From Methanoculleus sp. UBA430 (lineage in GTDB: Archaea > Halobacteriota > Methanomicrobia > Methanomicrobiales > Methanoculleaceae), in the NCBI RefSeq assembly GCF_002506585.1, contig NZ_DAXW01000012.1:135647-199646 (forward strand): a stretch of 64,000 bases of DNA, in the 5' to 3' direction. This document shows positions 50,321 to 59,722 of the stretch, piece after piece; the first letter of the stretch is position 1, and each line of letters starts with the position of its first letter. The notes under the pieces were generated by a model that saw only the letters and a list, made by a program, of their open reading frames with translations, was not told the origin of the DNA and did not search any database. The position numbers and the translations under genes are program-made.

Positions 50321-50684
50321 CTGTCTCATCTGGTTAAGTCCTGCAAGAGTGACCTCGCCTAACGACAGTAAGTACATTGACCGCGTCGGGGGCAGGGGAC
50401 CACCACGCTCCGGATCGTCACATAGCCCGCCAGAAGTCGGGACGACTCAGAGAAAGGGTTCTTGATCGCGGCCCCTTCCCCGAGCAGATAGGAGAAAGGA
50501 CGGGCGGGGCACCGCAGATGGCGGGGTTTGCCTCGCACCGGAACGCTTCCGGGCCGCCCGGCATCATCAACCGTCGCTGTATCTCCCATTTCCACTCATC
50601 CTCCTGTGTAGATCCTGGATACGGGGTATGGCGATGAGGTTCTCCCGGGCGAGACGCAGGCGGATGGACAGGTGTAGGAAGTGA

Positions 50685-50820
50685 TCCGGGCTTGCCAACG
50701 CCTTCGGCCGGGTCTGGATGAACATCGCCGCGCTCATTGTCTTCCCTGCGGCCTTCTTCGCCGCGACCTACGTGAAGTTCATGCGGATGGGTATTCAGGT
50801 GAAGATCGGGCACCTGCACC
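50685..50820 (+). pseudogene. Possible ABC-transporter permease C-terminal fragment
   Basis: The plus frame after the stop at 50682 reads NAFGRVWMNIAALIVF, then PAAFFAATYVKFMRMGI. A hydrophobic helix of about 20 residues followed by a basic tail resembles the last helix of ABC-2 type permeases. No start codon or upstream domains exist; it runs up to the convergent mcm stop. The family call is weak. Confidence 0.35.
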
Positions 50821-50834
50821 GCCGGGGTCGCAGC

Positions 50835-53800
50835 CTACCCGATCAGCTTCACCAGCCCGTGCCGGGGCTCGAGCACCTCGCCGCCCCGTTTCAGCTGCTC
50901 GAGGGTATGCTCGACCTTGTCGCGGGAGAAGCCCTGCTGCACAAGGATATCGATGACCTCATCGACCCTCGCCTGGCCGCCGGAGTCGCCGGAGACGTTC
51001 CGGATAGCCTCCTTGACCGACCGGATGATGTCGCGCTGCGACTTCGTGACCCCGGTCACGAGCTTATCGATATCGAAACTCCCACTCTCGGCGTCGTAGG
51101 CGACCTGCCGGAGACAGGCGTCCACGATCTTTAAGATCCGGTCGGTGTCCTCCGTGTCGACGGTGTTGGAGAGTCGCATCCGTGCGCTCGCCTCCGCAAG
51201 CCGGACCAGTGCCTCGAGTTGCCGGGCGGTGACCGGGACGGGCTTGTTCCCGCTCGCGAGGTTTCGCAGACGCATGTAGTAGGCGATCAGCGCCTCCTGG
51301 GCACCGCTGGAGAGGATGGGGAAGCAGGTCCTCTTCGCATAGGCAATATACTTCCGGAGCAGCGTCGGGTCGATGTCGGGGATGACGGGCGCAAGCGCCC
51401 GCTCGATGTACGCCTCATCGACGTCGGGCAGCGGCGTGTAGGCGTGCTGCTTGATCAACTCGCCGACGGAATGCGTCTTGATGATGTGCTGCGCGATCGC
51501 CCCGTCGCGCTCGGCCTCGGGCTGGTCGGTCATCACGAAGATGAGGTCGAACCGGGAGAGTAGCGAGGGCGGCATATCGATCTGCTCCCCGATCGGGACG
51601 AACTGGTCGAACCTCCCCAGTTTCGGGTTCGCCGCGCCGAGGAGGGCGCACCGGGACTTCAGGGTCGCGGTGATGCCGGCCTTTGCGACCGAGATCGAGT
51701 TGCCGCACCAGATCGGGATGCCGTTTCGCCGGATATAGAGGGTGTGATTCGGGACCTCAAGGCAGTAGATCATCCCTTTGTAGAGCCGTTTCTCGATATG
51801 CCGCTGCCCGTTTGTGTTGATGTTCGGCTCGTTCTGGCCGTCGCGGATGAAGGTCACCTGGTAGATATCGTGGGTCGTGGTCGTGGTCCCTCCCCGCGGA
51901 TTGGCCGCGGCGGTCCCGGCCTCCTGCATGAGATGGACGTTCCCGGACCACCCCTTCTTCAGCAGGAGTTCGGTGACGTCGTCGGCAAGCCTCTTTGAGG
52001 AGGTCGTGTAGATCGAGACCCCGGTCGTCTTGTTGACGTAACCGTCCCCGAGCATGAGCGCGTCGAGCAATATCACTATCTGCTCCGGGGGGAGCCGTTT
52101 GGCATAATCAGGGACGTATTTCTCGTGGCATCTGCCGAACGGCGCGAGGTGCTCCGCAAGTTGCTTTGCGCTGATCGCGAAGTTCTTGCCGTCGTAGGAG
52201 AAGTTAAACGGCAGCCGTTCGAGACACTGCCGGATTGTCTCGGCTGATTCGGGGTTCGTCTGAGATACGATCACGCGGTAGGGGACCCCGGTCCTGGAGT
52301 GCCGCTGGACCGACCCCTCGGAGAGGAAGTAGCCCAGGAACTCAAGCCAGTCGTCCATCCTGACGAGGATGGGTTCGGTGAGCCTCCCTTCGGCGTTTTG
52401 GTTCGCGAACTTGACGACGGGCGGGATCTCGTAGGTCTCCTGCCGTTCTCCTGTCCATACGGCGTTCTTCTTGAACCGCATCCGCTTGTGGATGGGGATC
52501 TCGTCCATGCGGATGAACCGGAACCCCTCCCACTCGTCGGCGCGCCGATTCAGGTTGACGTACATCCGGTGGTTCGGCGTGACCGCGAGGTCAACCTGCC
52601 GCGATTTGACGTAGTACAACTCTCCGTCGTACTCTGATACCACGAAATTGGACGGGGATGCGTACTCGAGCCTGCCGTCGGGAGAGAGGGTTGCGACGCG
52701 ATCGTCTGCGGTTACGTCCCGAAAGAGTTTCCACCCACTCTCCGTGAGAACCTCGGTCTCGTCGTCGTAGCACTGCTGTTCCATCGCCTCGTGCAGCGCG
52801 CTCCGGTCCTCTTTCGCCATCTTGTCCATCTCGTCGACGGCGGCGATACCCATATCGGCGAGGACCAGCGCACCGGCCTCGAGCGTCCAGCGACCGTCGC
52901 CGAACTCGTCCTTGACAGCCGTCGCCGTCAACCCGGCGGACGTCGACGACTTCCCGCTCGTGTAAATTCCACGGGGCGAGAGTTTTACGACGTAGCGCAA
53001 TATCTGGCTCTTTGCTATACCCGGGTCGCCGACCAGGAGGACGTGGACGTCGCCGCGGAGGCGGGAGCCGTCCGGCATCTCCTTCGCGATGCCGCCGAAG
53101 AGCTGGAGCGCGATCGCCTCCTTCACGTCGTCGGTCCCGTAGATCGTCGGCGCGATCGACCGGGCGATCTTCTTGTAGACCATCGGGTCACGGGCGAGTG
53201 CCATGATCTTCGCCTCGTCCTCCTCGGTGATCGAGACCTCTTCGAACTCCTTCTCGGCGATCTCGATCGAGTTACATTCAAGGTAGATGTCAAAGAGCGT
53301 GCTCTTCTGGCCGGAGTTGACCCGCTGCACCGACCGCAGGATGCCGTTCACCACCACCCGGTCGCCCGGCGAGACCATCCCGGTGAGGTCGTCGGTGACG
53401 TCGATATCGAGCGTCTGGGGCTGCTCGCCGCCCCGGAGCCCCTCGGGCGACTCCTGGATCCGGAGTTTCTGGGCGTCGACGAACCGGCACCGGTTCATGA
53501 TCAGGTCGAGCCGGGTCTTCCTCTCGCAGTTCGGGCAGAAGTCGGGCTCATCGAACCGCCCGTAGCCCTGCGGGACCGGCTCAGTGTTCTTTCCGCAGGA
53601 ACGGCACCGGAAAACCGCGCTGACGATCCGGGGGCGCACCTCCGTGGTCTTCCTGAGGATCCCCTCGATGCCGACGAATGTGTTGATCTGATCGGCCCTG
53701 ATGTCCCGGACGTCGGTCTTCTGCGGCAGGTTCGTGAACCGGATATTGAGCTGCTCCGGGTCCTGGCTGTCCTTGAGTTTTAAGAGTTTGTTCTGGACGA

Positions 53801-54029
53801 TCGCGTCCCGGATATCCCCGATGACCTTGCCGGGGTTCCGCAGGAGCTCGAATGCCAGTTTGTTGTTCAGGATCTTGCGGTAATCGATGATGAGCGACCG
53901 ATTATGGGGATACTCGCGGGAGAGCTCGGCGAGCTCCCGCTTGTACTGTTTCTTTAAAAACTTCGTCCACTCACCGACGTTGTCGGTGACTTCGACGGTT
54001 ACCTCTTCATCCACGGCTGGAATCCTCAC
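50835..54029 (-). CDS. mcm: MCM replicative helicase containing an intein
   Basis: 1,064 residues with the intein; 706 after splicing. MCM unwinds DNA at archaeal forks. N-terminal domain with zinc site C142, C145, C165, C168; OB region to about 255; AAA+ core with Walker A GDPGIAKS (334-341), Walker B VDEMD (D399, E400), then, after the intein, SISVAKAGITATLKSRCALL, sensor 1 GAANP, arginine-finger SRFD, and a C-terminal winged helix. The intein (420-777) splits MEQQ/SISVAKAG, a conserved active-site region. The GTG start overlaps the rfcS stop by four bases (GTGA), so replication genes are co-translated. Confidence 0.96.
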   Translation of the reverse strand: MRIPAVDEEVTVEVTDNVGEWTKFLKKQYKRELAELSREYPHNRSLIIDYRKILNNKLAFELLRNPGKVIGDIRDAIVQNKLLKLKDSQDPEQLNIRFTNLPQKTDVRDIRADQINTFVGIEGILRKTTEVRPRIVSAVFRCRSCGKNTEPVPQGYGRFDEPDFCPNCERKTRLDLIMNRCRFVDAQKLRIQESPEGLRGGEQPQTLDIDVTDDLTGMVSPGDRVVVNGILRSVQRVNSGQKSTLFDIYLECNSIEIAEKEFEEVSITEEDEAKIMALARDPMVYKKIARSIAPTIYGTDDVKEAIALQLFGGIAKEMPDGSRLRGDVHVLLVGDPGIAKSQILRYVVKLSPRGIYTSGKSSTSAGLTATAVKDEFGDGRWTLEAGALVLADMGIAAVDEMDKMAKEDRSALHEAMEQQCYDDETEVLTESGWKLFRDVTADDRVATLSPDGRLEYASPSNFVVSEYDGELYYVKSRQVDLAVTPNHRMYVNLNRRADEWEGFRFIRMDEIPIHKRMRFKKNAVWTGERQETYEIPPVVKFANQNAEGRLTEPILVRMDDWLEFLGYFLSEGSVQRHSRTGVPYRVIVSQTNPESAETIRQCLERLPFNFSYDGKNFAISAKQLAEHLAPFGRCHEKYVPDYAKRLPPEQIVILLDALMLGDGYVNKTTGVSIYTTSSKRLADDVTELLLKKGWSGNVHLMQEAGTAAANPRGGTTTTTHDIYQVTFIRDGQNEPNINTNGQRHIEKRLYKGMIYCLEVPNHTLYIRRNGIPIWCGNSISVAKAGITATLKSRCALLGAANPKLGRFDQFVPIGEQIDMPPSLLSRFDLIFVMTDQPEAERDGAIAQHIIKTHSVGELIKQHAYTPLPDVDEAYIERALAPVIPDIDPTLLRKYIAYAKRTCFPILSSGAQEALIAYYMRLRNLASGNKPVPVTARQLEALVRLAEASARMRLSNTVDTEDTDRILKIVDACLRQVAYDAESGSFDIDKLVTGVTKSQRDIIRSVKEAIRNVSGDSGGQARVDEVIDILVQQGFSRDKVEHTLEQLKRGGEVLEPRHGLVKLIG
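51699..52772 (-). other. Intein with LAGLIDADG homing endonuclease in MCM
   Basis: 358 residues (420-777 of the precursor). Block A: C420 in CYDDETEVLTESGW; block B: TPNH (T484, H487); endonuclease motifs LGYFLSEGS (565-573) and LLDALMLGDGYV (654-665), both with acidic residues; block G: NGIPIWCGN followed by Ser as +1 extein nucleophile. The usual penultimate His is Gly (G776), a variant tolerated in some inteins. Both splicing and homing parts appear intact. It interrupts between Walker B and the following helix. Confidence 0.95.
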
Positions 54030-54994
54030 CGGTTCTGCCCTGCAGCGAGGACGAACCGGGCGAGCAGCGCCTCCATCTGGATGTCGCTGCTTGCCCCTTC
54101 CGAGAGGCGGAAGTCGGTCTCACCGAGGGCATCGATCAGTCTCACTTTGAGCGTCCGGTCGATGTCGCGCTGGACGAGCGCCCGGTAGCACTGGTTAATC
54201 AGTTCGTTCGGGGCGATGCCCCGGCCGCGGGTCAGTTCGCTGAGCGCCAGCTCGGCCTCATCGAATCTTCCCGCTATCGAGAGGTCGAGGAGTTCGTCGA
54301 TCTCCGCCGGACGTGCCGTCGCGGTGATCTGGTAGACCGTCTCCTCGTCGATGGCGGGCCGGATGATGGCAGCGCCCTGCAGGGCGTTGATCGCCTTCCT
54401 CATATCCCCGGAGGCCACGTAGACGATGGCGTCGAGCGCCCCCTCCGTGACGGTGAGGCCTTCGGTTGCCGCGATCCGCCGAACTTCCTCGATGACGGCC
54501 TCCCTATCTAGCGGCCTGAACCGGTAGATGGCGCACCGGCTCTGGATGGGGTCGATAATCTTCGAGGAGTAGTTGCACGAGAGGATAAACCGGCAGGTCC
54601 GGGCGTAGGTCTCCATTGTCCTTCTGAGAGCCGCCTGGGCGTCCGTCGTGAGCGCATCCGCCTCATCGAGGAAGAGAATCTTGAACGTCGCGCCGGCAAG
54701 CGGCGACGTCCGGGCGAACTGCTTGATCTGGTTCCGGACGACGTCGATGCCGCGCTCGTCTGAGGCGTTCATCTCCCGGAAGTTCATCTGCCAGGAGTCG
54801 CCGAAGAACTCCCGCGCGAGCGCCACCGCAGCGGTCGTCTTTCCTATCCCCGCGCTGCCCGTGAAGAGGAGATGCGGCAGGTTGCCGGTCTTCACGTACG
54901 ATTGAAGACGCACCACGATATCCTTCTGTCCGACCATCTCGTCGAGTCTTCTGGGCCGATACTTCTCTATCCAGATGGTGTGGTTGTCGTCCAT
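54026..54994 (-). CDS. rfcS: Replication factor C small subunit
   Basis: 322 residues from the ATG at 54994 (MDDNHTIWIEKYRP); starts at 55000 or 55021 are also possible. Clamp-loader subunit that loads PCNA. All ATPase motifs are canonical: Walker A GSAGIGKT, Walker B LFLDEAD, sensor 1 SCNYSSK, SRC (IQSRCAIY), sensor 2 GDMRKAINALQ. It differs from the degenerate paralogue at 36242. First gene of the rfcS-mcm pair; TATA-like CTCTAAAAAGG near 55055 lies in the gap shared with the divergent RPA-associated gene. Confidence 0.95.
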   Translation of the reverse strand: MDDNHTIWIEKYRPRRLDEMVGQKDIVVRLQSYVKTGNLPHLLFTGSAGIGKTTAAVALAREFFGDSWQMNFREMNASDERGIDVVRNQIKQFARTSPLAGATFKILFLDEADALTTDAQAALRRTMETYARTCRFILSCNYSSKIIDPIQSRCAIYRFRPLDREAVIEEVRRIAATEGLTVTEGALDAIVYVASGDMRKAINALQGAAIIRPAIDEETVYQITATARPAEIDELLDLSIAGRFDEAELALSELTRGRGIAPNELINQCYRALVQRDIDRTLKVRLIDALGETDFRLSEGASSDIQMEALLARFVLAAGQNR

Positions 54995-55178
54995 TTGCAT
55001 AGGGTATTGGCGCTCGTGCATCGTAAAAGCATCGTTATCCTCTCTCCAGTGATCCTTTTTAGAGGGTTGAGGTGAATAAAATAGGTACAGAACTCTATGG
55101 AAATACCATGAGTTCGTGTGGAGTTCCGACCCGGCGGTACCCCGGGACCAGGACTCCTTTCGGAACGGACAGAAACGC

Positions 55179-55949
55179 ATGGAACCTGCAGAACGGGTAT
55201 TTGCACGAGACTTCTCCGCGGCGCGGCACACGGTGGACGCCGGGGGCGGCCGGGACGGCTCATACGTGGTGACGCCTGCCGGCGCCTGGTGTCGCCGCCT
55301 CTTCATCGTCGGGGCTCTCACCGAGCGTAAGGGAAGCGGCGACCTGATGCAGGCCCGGATCGCCGACCCCACCGGGACGTTCCGGATCACGGCGGACTGG
55401 CAGCGCCCGGACGCGGTCGAGACGCTCGACCGCATCGAACCGCCCGCCTTCGTCGCCGTCACCGGCCGGGCGACGCTCACCGGAACCGGCGAGAGAGCGC
55501 ATGCAGCGGTAGACGCCGAGGCTATCAACGTGGTGAACCGCACCGTCCGCGACCTCTGGGTGCTCTCGACCGCCGGCGCGACCCTCGACCGGCTCGAAAC
55601 GCTCGATAAGGCTCTCCGGGACGGCGGTGACGAGCGGGCCGCGACCGTCCTCCGGCTCTACGACACCACAGAGAAGGGTCTTCGGGAGATGGCCGGGATG
55701 GTTCGGACGGCGCTTGAGAGCGTCCGGCCCGATACCGCCCCCGATGAGATCGCGCCGGTCGTCGAGCGAGACCTCCTCCTTGCCGCCCTCGTGGACGAGG
55801 GAGGCGCCCGGGGCATCGCGGTCGAGGACGCCGTCGCCGCCGGGGTGCGGGCCGGCCTCTCCGCACGGGACGCGAAGCAGGCGCTCGAAGAACTCCTCGC
55901 CGAAGGGGAATGCTACCAGCCCGCATCGGGCATGATCAAACGTATCTGA
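55179..55949 (+). CDS. RPA-associated OB-fold protein
   Basis: 256 residues from the ATG at 55179. The N-terminal half holds an OB fold (RRLFIVGALTERKGSGDLMQ, ARIADPTGTFRI, PAFVAVTGRATLTG), the rest a helical and winged-helix-like region (VERDLLLAALVDEGGARGIA, LEELLAEGECYQP). This matches archaeal RPA-associated proteins (COG3390), which act with single-strand DNA-binding RPA. It heads a plus-strand unit with a COG1407 phosphoesterase and an Lhr helicase, a combination known in archaea. Confidence 0.82.
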   Translation: MEPAERVFARDFSAARHTVDAGGGRDGSYVVTPAGAWCRRLFIVGALTERKGSGDLMQARIADPTGTFRITADWQRPDAVETLDRIEPPAFVAVTGRATLTGTGERAHAAVDAEAINVVNRTVRDLWVLSTAGATLDRLETLDKALRDGGDERAATVLRLYDTTEKGLREMAGMVRTALESVRPDTAPDEIAPVVERDLLLAALVDEGGARGIAVEDAVAAGVRAGLSARDAKQALEELLAEGECYQPASGMIKRI

Positions 55950-55955
55950 CACAAT

Positions 55956-56717
55956 ATGCACCTGCATTTTATTGAGAGCGGCCCGGCCCTTCTGGTCGAG
56001 CAGGACCGGCGCGTGCTGGTCGTCGCCGACCTGCACATGGGGATCGAGTCGGGCCTCGAACGTCACGGCGTCCACATCATGAGCCGGAGCGCCGCCCGGG
56101 TCGACCGGGTGGTCGCCTGCATCGAGGAGACAGAGCCCGACCTCCTCCTCCTCCTCGGCGACGTCAAGCACAACGTTCCGGTGACGAGCAGGCAGGAGTA
56201 CCGGGAACTCCCCGGTGTCCTTGAGACGTTCCGCGACCACGTACCGATTTCCGTCGCCCCTGGAAACCATGACGGGGGTATCGGGCGGTTCCTCGAGCCA
56301 GGTGAACTCCTGCCCCCCGGCGGTGCGCTCGTCGACGGTGTCGGCTACCTCCACGGCCACACCCATCCCGCCCCCGAACTCTTCGGTCACCTCATCGTCC
56401 TCGGCCACCACCACCCGGTCGTCTCCCTGATAGATACCGTCGGGTGTGCCGCACGCGCCCGGCCGGCCTACCTCTACTCGGGGATCGACGGGCCGTGCCT
56501 CCTACAGGGGGCAGAGGCGCCTCCTGGAGATCGCACCCGGCTCCTCTTCGTCCCGGCCTTCAACGAGTTCGCGGGCGGGATCGATATCCAGCGGCTGCAG
56601 AAGAGCGGGCTCGGCCCCCTCTCCCGGTGCATAAACAGAACGACTGCGGAGGTGTTTTTAGCAGATGGCACATACGTCGGCTCCCCGGCCACGCTCTGCC
56701 CCGCAGACGACCGCTGA
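55956..56717 (+). CDS. Calcineurin-like metallophosphoesterase (COG1407 type)
   Basis: 253 residues. Metal-binding motifs in order: VVADLHMGIES (D-x-H), LLLLGDVKHN (GD-x-x-H in place of GNHD-type first block), VAPGNHDGGI (GNHD), and HGHTHPAP with VLGHHHP (GHxH). It belongs to the archaeal family that sits beside RPA and Lhr genes and is thought to be a DNA repair nuclease or phosphatase. Six bases after the OB-fold gene; its last 53 bases overlap the Lhr helicase gene. Confidence 0.88.
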   Translation: MHLHFIESGPALLVEQDRRVLVVADLHMGIESGLERHGVHIMSRSAARVDRVVACIEETEPDLLLLLGDVKHNVPVTSRQEYRELPGVLETFRDHVPISVAPGNHDGGIGRFLEPGELLPPGGALVDGVGYLHGHTHPAPELFGHLIVLGHHHPVVSLIDTVGCAARARPAYLYSGIDGPCLLQGAEAPPGDRTRLLFVPAFNEFAGGIDIQRLQKSGLGPLSRCINRTTAEVFLADGTYVGSPATLCPADDR

Positions 56718-59394
56718 CCTCCTCGATCCGAGGGTGCGGGAGGTCGCCCGGCGGCGCGGATTTACCGGGCTCTCCGAGGCCCAGGAGCAGGCCATCCCGC
56801 TGCTGCTCGAAGGCAGAAACCTCATCCTGGTGGCACCGACCGGCACGGGTAAGACTGAGAGTGCGATGCTCCCGGTCTTCGACCGGCTCCTTGAGACCAC
56901 CGGCCCGGGATTCAAGGCGCTCTACGTAACACCGCTCCGGTCCTTAAACCGGGACATCCTCACCCGGATGGAGTGGTGGTGCCGGGAACTCGGGCTCTCG
57001 GTCGGCGTCCGGCACGGGGATACGCCGCAGAACGAGCGGCGGAAGCAGGCGCTCAACCCGCCTGACCTCCTCATCACCACGCCGGAGTCCCTGCAGGCGA
57101 TCTTCATGGGCAAACGCCTCCGGGAGCATCTCAGGCATATACGGTACGTCATCATCGACGAGATCCACGAGCTCGCCGACAGCAAGCGGGGAGCGCAACT
57201 CGCGGTAGGGCTCGAACGCCTGGCCGCCTACACGGGGGAGTTCCAGCGGATCGGCCTCTCGGCGACCGTCGGAAATCCCGACGAGATTGGCCGGTTCCTT
57301 TGCGGGTCCCGACCGTTCTCGCTCGTCGAGGTGCCGGTGGCGAACAGCCTCGACATCAGCGTCCGGTTTGCCGGGGAAGACTTCGCCGCCCAGACACGGG
57401 CCGTCGGGAAGTGCCTGGACGCGCCCGGCTCGACCCTCGTCTTCGTCAACACCCGGGTGACCGCCGAGGCCCTCGGCCACCAGCTCTATCCCCGCGGGGA
57501 CGTTGAGGTCCACCACGGCTCGCTCTCGCGGGACGTCAGGGTCGACGCCGAGGAGCGGTTCCGGATGGGCGAGATCCGGACGCTGATTGCCACATCCTCG
57601 ATGGAGCTCGGGATCGATATCGGGCATATCGAACACGTCGTCCAGTTCGGATCGCCCCGCCAGGTCTCGCGCCTGGTGCAGCGGGTCGGCCGGGCCGGCC
57701 ACCACCTCGATACCATCTCGCGCGGCACCGTCCTTGCGACGGGGTTTGACGACCTCCTGGAGTCGTTCGTGATCGCACGTCGGGCAAGAGCGAACGAGTG
57801 CGAGCGGATCGTCCCGCCCGCCGACGCCGCCGATGTCCTGGCAAACCAGGTGGCGGCGATCGCGGTCGAGTACGGGGAGATCGAGGTCTCCCGCGTCCGG
57901 GAGATGATCGAACGGTCGGGCGTCTTTACCGGGTGCGGGCCACTTCTTGACGATGTCTGCCGCCAGATGGCGGAGCACCGGCTGATCCGGCTCGACGGGA
58001 CCCGGATCATCCGGACGGGACGGGCCCGGCGTTACCTCATCGAGAACCTCTCGATGATCCACGACGAGCGGAAGATGGAGATCTTCGATATCGTCTCGCG
58101 CCGGACGGTCGGGACGCTCGACGAGTCGTTCGTCCTCGGGTGGATGCACACCGGGGCGGTCTTCATCACCAAGGGCCAGCTCTGGCGGGTGCTCGATATG
58201 GAGGGAGGCAAGATCACGGTCGAGCCGGCCACGAAGGCGAAGGGGGAGGTCCCGTCATGGGAAGGTGAGCAGATCCCGGTGCCGTTCGCCGTTGCCCGGG
58301 AGGTCGGGGCGCTCCGGAGGACCCGGACATTCGACCGGTACTCGGATCTCCCTCCCGCCATCGCTTACGCGGAGCGGTGGATTGCCCGGATGGACGAGGG
58401 CAACTACCCGGTCCCTTCGGACCAACTTGTCACCATCGAGAACACGGACGAGGGAGTAGTCTGCAACGTCTGCGGGGGGCATAAGGCGAACGAAGCACTG
58501 GCCCGAGCGCTCTCGGTCCTCCTCTCAGCCCGCTACGGGACGGCCGTCGGGATCGAGGTCGGCGCCTACCGGTTCCTCCTCCGCCTGCCTAATAACGTCC
58601 GCTCACTGGAGGTGCAGGAGACCATAGCCGCGCTCGAACCTGCGCATCTCCCGGGGATCCTGAAACTCGCCCTGAAACGGACGGCGCTCTTCAAGTGGAA
58701 ACTGGTGCAGGTGGCAAAGAAGTTCGGCGCCATCGATGCGGATGCCGACTACGAGCGGTTCAGCATTCACCGGCTCATCGACCTCTTCGACGGGACCGTC
58801 ATTGCGTCCGAGGCCTACCGTGAGCTCTTCAGCAACTCGATGGACGTGGATGCGGCGCAGGAGATCCTCTCAGGCCTCCGCGACGGCCGGATCGCCGTCA
58901 CCACCGGGCGGTTAAGCCCGCTCGGGAGCAAGGGGCTCTCCTCCTCGCGGGATATGATCCCGCCGCCGATGGTCGACCAGGCGGTTATCGGGACGCTGAT
59001 GCGGCGCCTTGAGAAGGAGAACGTCGTCCTCTTCTGCATGAACTGCCGGAAGTGGAAGAGCCGGACCGTCGTCGAGCGGGTCCCCGACCGCCCGCAGTGC
59101 CCGCTCTGCAGCGCCCGCCTCATCGCGGCGTTAAAACCCTGGGACGAGCAGCTCATTCCTGCTATGAGGAAAAAGGACAAGTCCGAGGAAGAACGAGCGA
59201 TCGAGATTCGATTCCTCCGGAACGCGAACATCGTCCTCTCCAGCGGCAAGAAGGCGGTGACCGCCCTCGCCGCGAAGGGTGTTGGCCCGGAGGCAGCGTC
59301 CCGGATCCTCGCGACCCTCTCCGAAGGGGACGCCTTCTACCGGGAGATCCTCAAAGCCGAGCGGAACTATGTGAAGACGCATCGGTTCTGGTGA
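56665..59394 (+). CDS. Lhr-type superfamily 2 helicase
   Basis: 909 residues. Helicase motifs: LSEAQEQAIPLLL (Q), VAPTGTGKTESA (I), TPLRSLNRDI (Ia), TTPESLQ, DEIHELA (II), LSATVGNP (III), VFVNTRVTAEALG (IV), IATSSMELGIDIG (V) and QRVGRAGHH (VI). A winged helix and Lhr core region follow (450-800). Near the C-terminus a four-Cys zinc finger (CMNCRKWK, CPLC) and a helix-hairpin-helix-like end are present. These enzymes unwind or anneal DNA and RNA-DNA at forks. Complete; co-translated with the phosphoesterase gene. Confidence 0.92.
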   Translation: MAHTSAPRPRSAPQTTADLLDPRVREVARRRGFTGLSEAQEQAIPLLLEGRNLILVAPTGTGKTESAMLPVFDRLLETTGPGFKALYVTPLRSLNRDILTRMEWWCRELGLSVGVRHGDTPQNERRKQALNPPDLLITTPESLQAIFMGKRLREHLRHIRYVIIDEIHELADSKRGAQLAVGLERLAAYTGEFQRIGLSATVGNPDEIGRFLCGSRPFSLVEVPVANSLDISVRFAGEDFAAQTRAVGKCLDAPGSTLVFVNTRVTAEALGHQLYPRGDVEVHHGSLSRDVRVDAEERFRMGEIRTLIATSSMELGIDIGHIEHVVQFGSPRQVSRLVQRVGRAGHHLDTISRGTVLATGFDDLLESFVIARRARANECERIVPPADAADVLANQVAAIAVEYGEIEVSRVREMIERSGVFTGCGPLLDDVCRQMAEHRLIRLDGTRIIRTGRARRYLIENLSMIHDERKMEIFDIVSRRTVGTLDESFVLGWMHTGAVFITKGQLWRVLDMEGGKITVEPATKAKGEVPSWEGEQIPVPFAVAREVGALRRTRTFDRYSDLPPAIAYAERWIARMDEGNYPVPSDQLVTIENTDEGVVCNVCGGHKANEALARALSVLLSARYGTAVGIEVGAYRFLLRLPNNVRSLEVQETIAALEPAHLPGILKLALKRTALFKWKLVQVAKKFGAIDADADYERFSIHRLIDLFDGTVIASEAYRELFSNSMDVDAAQEILSGLRDGRIAVTTGRLSPLGSKGLSSSRDMIPPPMVDQAVIGTLMRRLEKENVVLFCMNCRKWKSRTVVERVPDRPQCPLCSARLIAALKPWDEQLIPAMRKKDKSEEERAIEIRFLRNANIVLSSGKKAVTALAAKGVGPEAASRILATLSEGDAFYREILKAERNYVKTHRFW

Positions 59395-59404
59395 GCGACG
59401 GGCC

Positions 59405-59722
59405 CGAAACCCAAAGGGTTTCGGGGCCGGAGCTTGAGAAAACGCGAAGCGTTTTCGAGTAGCGACGGTTCATAGAACCGGAGGGTTTCGGGGCCGGAGC
59501 TTGAGAAAACGCGAAGCGTTTTCGAGTAGCGACAGTTCATAGAACCGGAGTTCGAGCACCGGAGGTGCGAGCGGCGATGGGCCGCAGGGTGTGATGTTCC
59601 AACGGGAACAGAGCAGGAGCACCGAAGGTGCGGGTGAGATGGGAACAGGGGAGGGGGAGACCGCCCTCGAAGACCTCCGGTCTTCTCATGCTCACTACGT
59701 TCGCACCTCGCACCTCCGGTGC
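59405..59722. repeat. Array of short perfect hairpins with three-base loops
   Basis: Between convergent lhr and tbp at least ten small palindromes occur: CGAAACCC-AAA-GGGTTTCG (59405), GAAAACGC-GAA-GCGTTTTC (59438 and 59505), GGTTC-ATA-GAACC (59467; partly again 59534), GCACC-GGA-GGTGC (59556), TGTTCC-AACG-GGAACA (59595), GCACC-GAA-GGTGC (59619), GAAGACC-TCC-GGTCTTC (59669), GCACC-TCC-GGTGC (59710). All but one have a three-base loop. No gene is supported in 59395-60021; 59740-60021 shows nothing further. Confidence 0.9.
59415..59548. repeat. Two tandem copies of a 67-bp unit
   Basis: 59415-59481 and 59482-59548 are identical except for one base (GACGGTTC versus GACAGTTC). Each unit carries two of the hairpins. 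Confidence 0.95.

Noticed and set aside
50418..50819. 133-codon minus frame after mcm
   Set aside because: No conserved features, low-complexity composition, opposite to a better-looking permease fragment.
55001..55543. N-terminal extension of rfcS
   Set aside because: Antisense to the RPA-associated gene and runs through the shared promoter; RFC small subunits start at EKYRP after a few residues.
59415..59548. Tandem repeat as a CRISPR array
   Set aside because: Only two adjacent copies, no unique spacers and no cas genes nearby.
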